Below the pieces are notes generated by a model. That model saw only the letters and a list, made by a program, of their open reading frames with translations. It did not search any database and was not told where the DNA came from. A program made the position numbers and the translations under genes. From NCBI GenBank assembly GCA_937930275.1, contig CALGLM010000289.1, positions 1 to 8,036 of the forward strand: DNA of 8,036 nucleotides. Reading direction: 5' to 3'. This DNA is from an uncultured Ignavibacteria bacterium (GTDB lineage: Bacteria > Bacteroidota > Ignavibacteria > Ignavibacteriales > Melioribacteraceae). This document shows, piece by piece, positions 6,970 through 8,036 of the stretch. Every line of letters begins with the position of its first letter. The first letter of the stretch is position 1.

Positions 6970-6999
6970 AATAGCCGAAATTTTTAAATTTCGGCTATT
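6970..6999 (-). terminator. Hairpin between OPT and MFS genes, weak or partial terminator
   Basis: AATAGCCGAAATT (6970-6982) pairs perfectly with AATTTCGGCTATT (6987-6999), a 13-bp stem with a four-base loop. It begins seven bases past the OPT stop. On the minus strand it is followed by TATAATTTAAAC rather than a solid T run, so termination is probably incomplete. It may instead mark or protect the 3' end of the OPT message and lower read-through into the MFS operon. A separate MFS promoter is hard to fit in the remaining 23 bases, which favours read-through. Confidence 0.6.
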
Positions 7000-7006
7000 A
7001 AAATTA

Positions 7007-8036
7007 TTAATTTTCTTTTGAAAGAGCAAATTTTGCAAGAATAAAAGCTAATGCAACAAACATTACCAACGCAATCAAATCCCCTGCGGCTCCAATGTGC
7101 TCCGCAATTCCTGAATTTAAGAAATCGGCAACAGATTTTTCTTTTCCGCTTGCATCAGTTCCAAAAGGTGTACCAATTAATATTGCAATCAAAATACCGG
7201 TTAATGAACCGCCGGCTATTAAACCCGAACTAAATAACGCCCCCGGTCCTATATCAGATTCGTCTTCTTTTGAATTTTTGATTTTATCTACAATAAACTT
7301 TACTAAACCACCGGCAAATATTGGAGTGCTGGTTGATAGCGGTAAATATGCTCCCACTGCAAAAGGTAATGAACGAACACCTGCTAATTCCATAACTGCC
7401 GCAATACCCATTCCGACTAACACTAAACCCCAAGGTAAATTTTGGCTCAACAATCCTTTTATAACTGTTGCCATTAATGTAGCTTGTGGAGCTGGTAATG
7501 GATTTGGATGCTCCGGTGTAACATTTCCGATACCTAAAATACTATTTAATAATAACAAAGTTAATCCGATTACAAATGAAGAAGCTACAACACCTATTAT
7601 CAACCCAAATTGTTGTTTTATAGGAGTTGCTCCCACTAAATAGCCTGTTTTTAGATCTTGTGAAGTTGCTCCCGCATTTGCCGAAGCTATACAAACTATT
7701 GAGCCTACAACCAATGCTATTGGTTGATATACATCGCCAGTCCAACCTAAACCTACAAATATTAACGAGGTTGCCATTAATGTTGCAATAGTCATCCCTG
7801 AAATCGGATTTGAAGAGGAGCCAATTAAACCGACTATTCTTGAAGAAACCGTAACAAAGAAAAATCCGAAAATTACTATCATTAAAGCAGAAAGTAAGTT
7901 TGTAGGAATATTTGGTATTACAGCCATAAAAAGCACTAAAATAACACTACCAACCAACACAAAAAATAAAGGAATATCTTTTTCTGTCCTACTTTTTTCT
8001 TTGACTTCACCGGAACGATTATTCTTCAAATCTTGG
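7007..8036 (-). CDS. OPT-family oligopeptide transporter, C-terminal part (cut by window edge)
   Basis: The frame stays open through the last base of the window, so the 5' part of the gene lies beyond 8036. A TTG at 8029-8027 is in frame but is an ordinary Leu codon (the preceding codons read Gln-Asp), not a start. The visible 342 or so codons are about half of a usual bacterial OPT protein (about 600-700 residues). Counting from that Leu, family landmarks are SSNPISGMT at 72-80, NAGATSQDLKTGYLVGATP at 118-136, and ELAGVRSLPFAVGAYLP at 214-230, with about eight hydrophobic helices. OPT proteins import oligopeptides or metal-chelate compounds by cation symport across the inner membrane; which of these applies here cannot be told. 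It ends 61 bases before the MFS start, with a hairpin between, and may lead the same transcription unit. Confidence 0.93.
   Translation of the reverse strand, partial: QDLKNNRSGEVKEKSRTEKDIPLFFVLVGSVILVLFMAVIPNIPTNLLSALMIVIFGFFFVTVSSRIVGLIGSSSNPISGMTIATLMATSLIFVGLGWTGDVYQPIALVVGSIVCIASANAGATSQDLKTGYLVGATPIKQQFGLIIGVVASSFVIGLTLLLLNSILGIGNVTPEHPNPLPAPQATLMATVIKGLLSQNLPWGLVLVGMGIAAVMELAGVRSLPFAVGAYLPLSTSTPIFAGGLVKFIVDKIKNSKEDESDIGPGALFSSGLIAGGSLTGILIAILIGTPFGTDASGKEKSVADFLNSGIAEHIGAAGDLIALVMFVALAFILAKFALSKEN

Noticed and set aside
7095..7643. A 182-codon open frame on the plus strand
   Set aside because: It lies antisense inside the OPT gene, whose minus-strand protein has clear family motifs; the plus-strand translation is low-complexity and unlike any protein I know.
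8027..8029. TTG as the start of the OPT gene
   Set aside because: The frame continues upstream without a stop to the window edge, and the protein would lack the whole N-terminal half of the family; it is a partial gene, not a short one.

Overview
The window is strongly A+T rich, and every gene I can support lies on the minus strand, so the gene order in transcription runs from high to low coordinates. The best clue to the organism is the C-terminus of the 1026-residue secreted protein. It carries a type IX secretion (T9SS, type A) sorting domain with the NYPNPFNPNTTI signature, typical of the Bacteroidota/Chlorobiota side of the tree and especially common in Ignavibacteria and Kapabacteria. 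I infer an Ignavibacteriota- or Kapabacteria-like bacterium; I cannot name a genus.

Layout in transcription order: (1) 8036-7007, the C-terminal half of an OPT-family oligopeptide transporter, cut by the right window edge; (2) a 13-bp hairpin with a poor U-tract at 6970-6999; (3) 6946-5684, a 12-helix MFS transporter that reads like a bacterial relative of the eukaryotic lysosomal dipeptide transporter MFSD1; (4) 5683-5345, a PqqD-like/RRE small protein whose ATG directly follows the MFS stop; (5) 5343-4639, a small exported outer-membrane beta-barrel-like protein; (6) 4630-3668, a short M29 (AmpS/AmpT, COG2309) aminopeptidase-like protein with the metal-ligand pattern intact; (7) a strong intrinsic terminator at 3546-3593; (8) a promoter-bearing gap; (9) 3299-219, a secreted multidomain protein (signal peptide, DUF4114, DUF11, choice-of-anchor A domain, seven-bladed propeller, T9SS tail); (10) its own intrinsic terminator at 138-171. 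I see nothing in bases 1-137.

Genes 3 to 6 are separated by 0, 1 and 8 bases and end in one terminator, so they very likely form one operon, perhaps also receiving read-through from the OPT gene. The mix suggests small-peptide uptake and breakdown: two different inner-membrane peptide-type transporters, a possible outer-membrane partner and a cytoplasmic peptidase. The odd member is the PqqD-like protein, a fold known for holding the leader peptides of ribosomally made peptides, here without any visible RiPP or PQQ enzymes. That combination is the part of the window most worth following. I see no rRNA, tRNA, CRISPR array, insertion sequence or phage gene.
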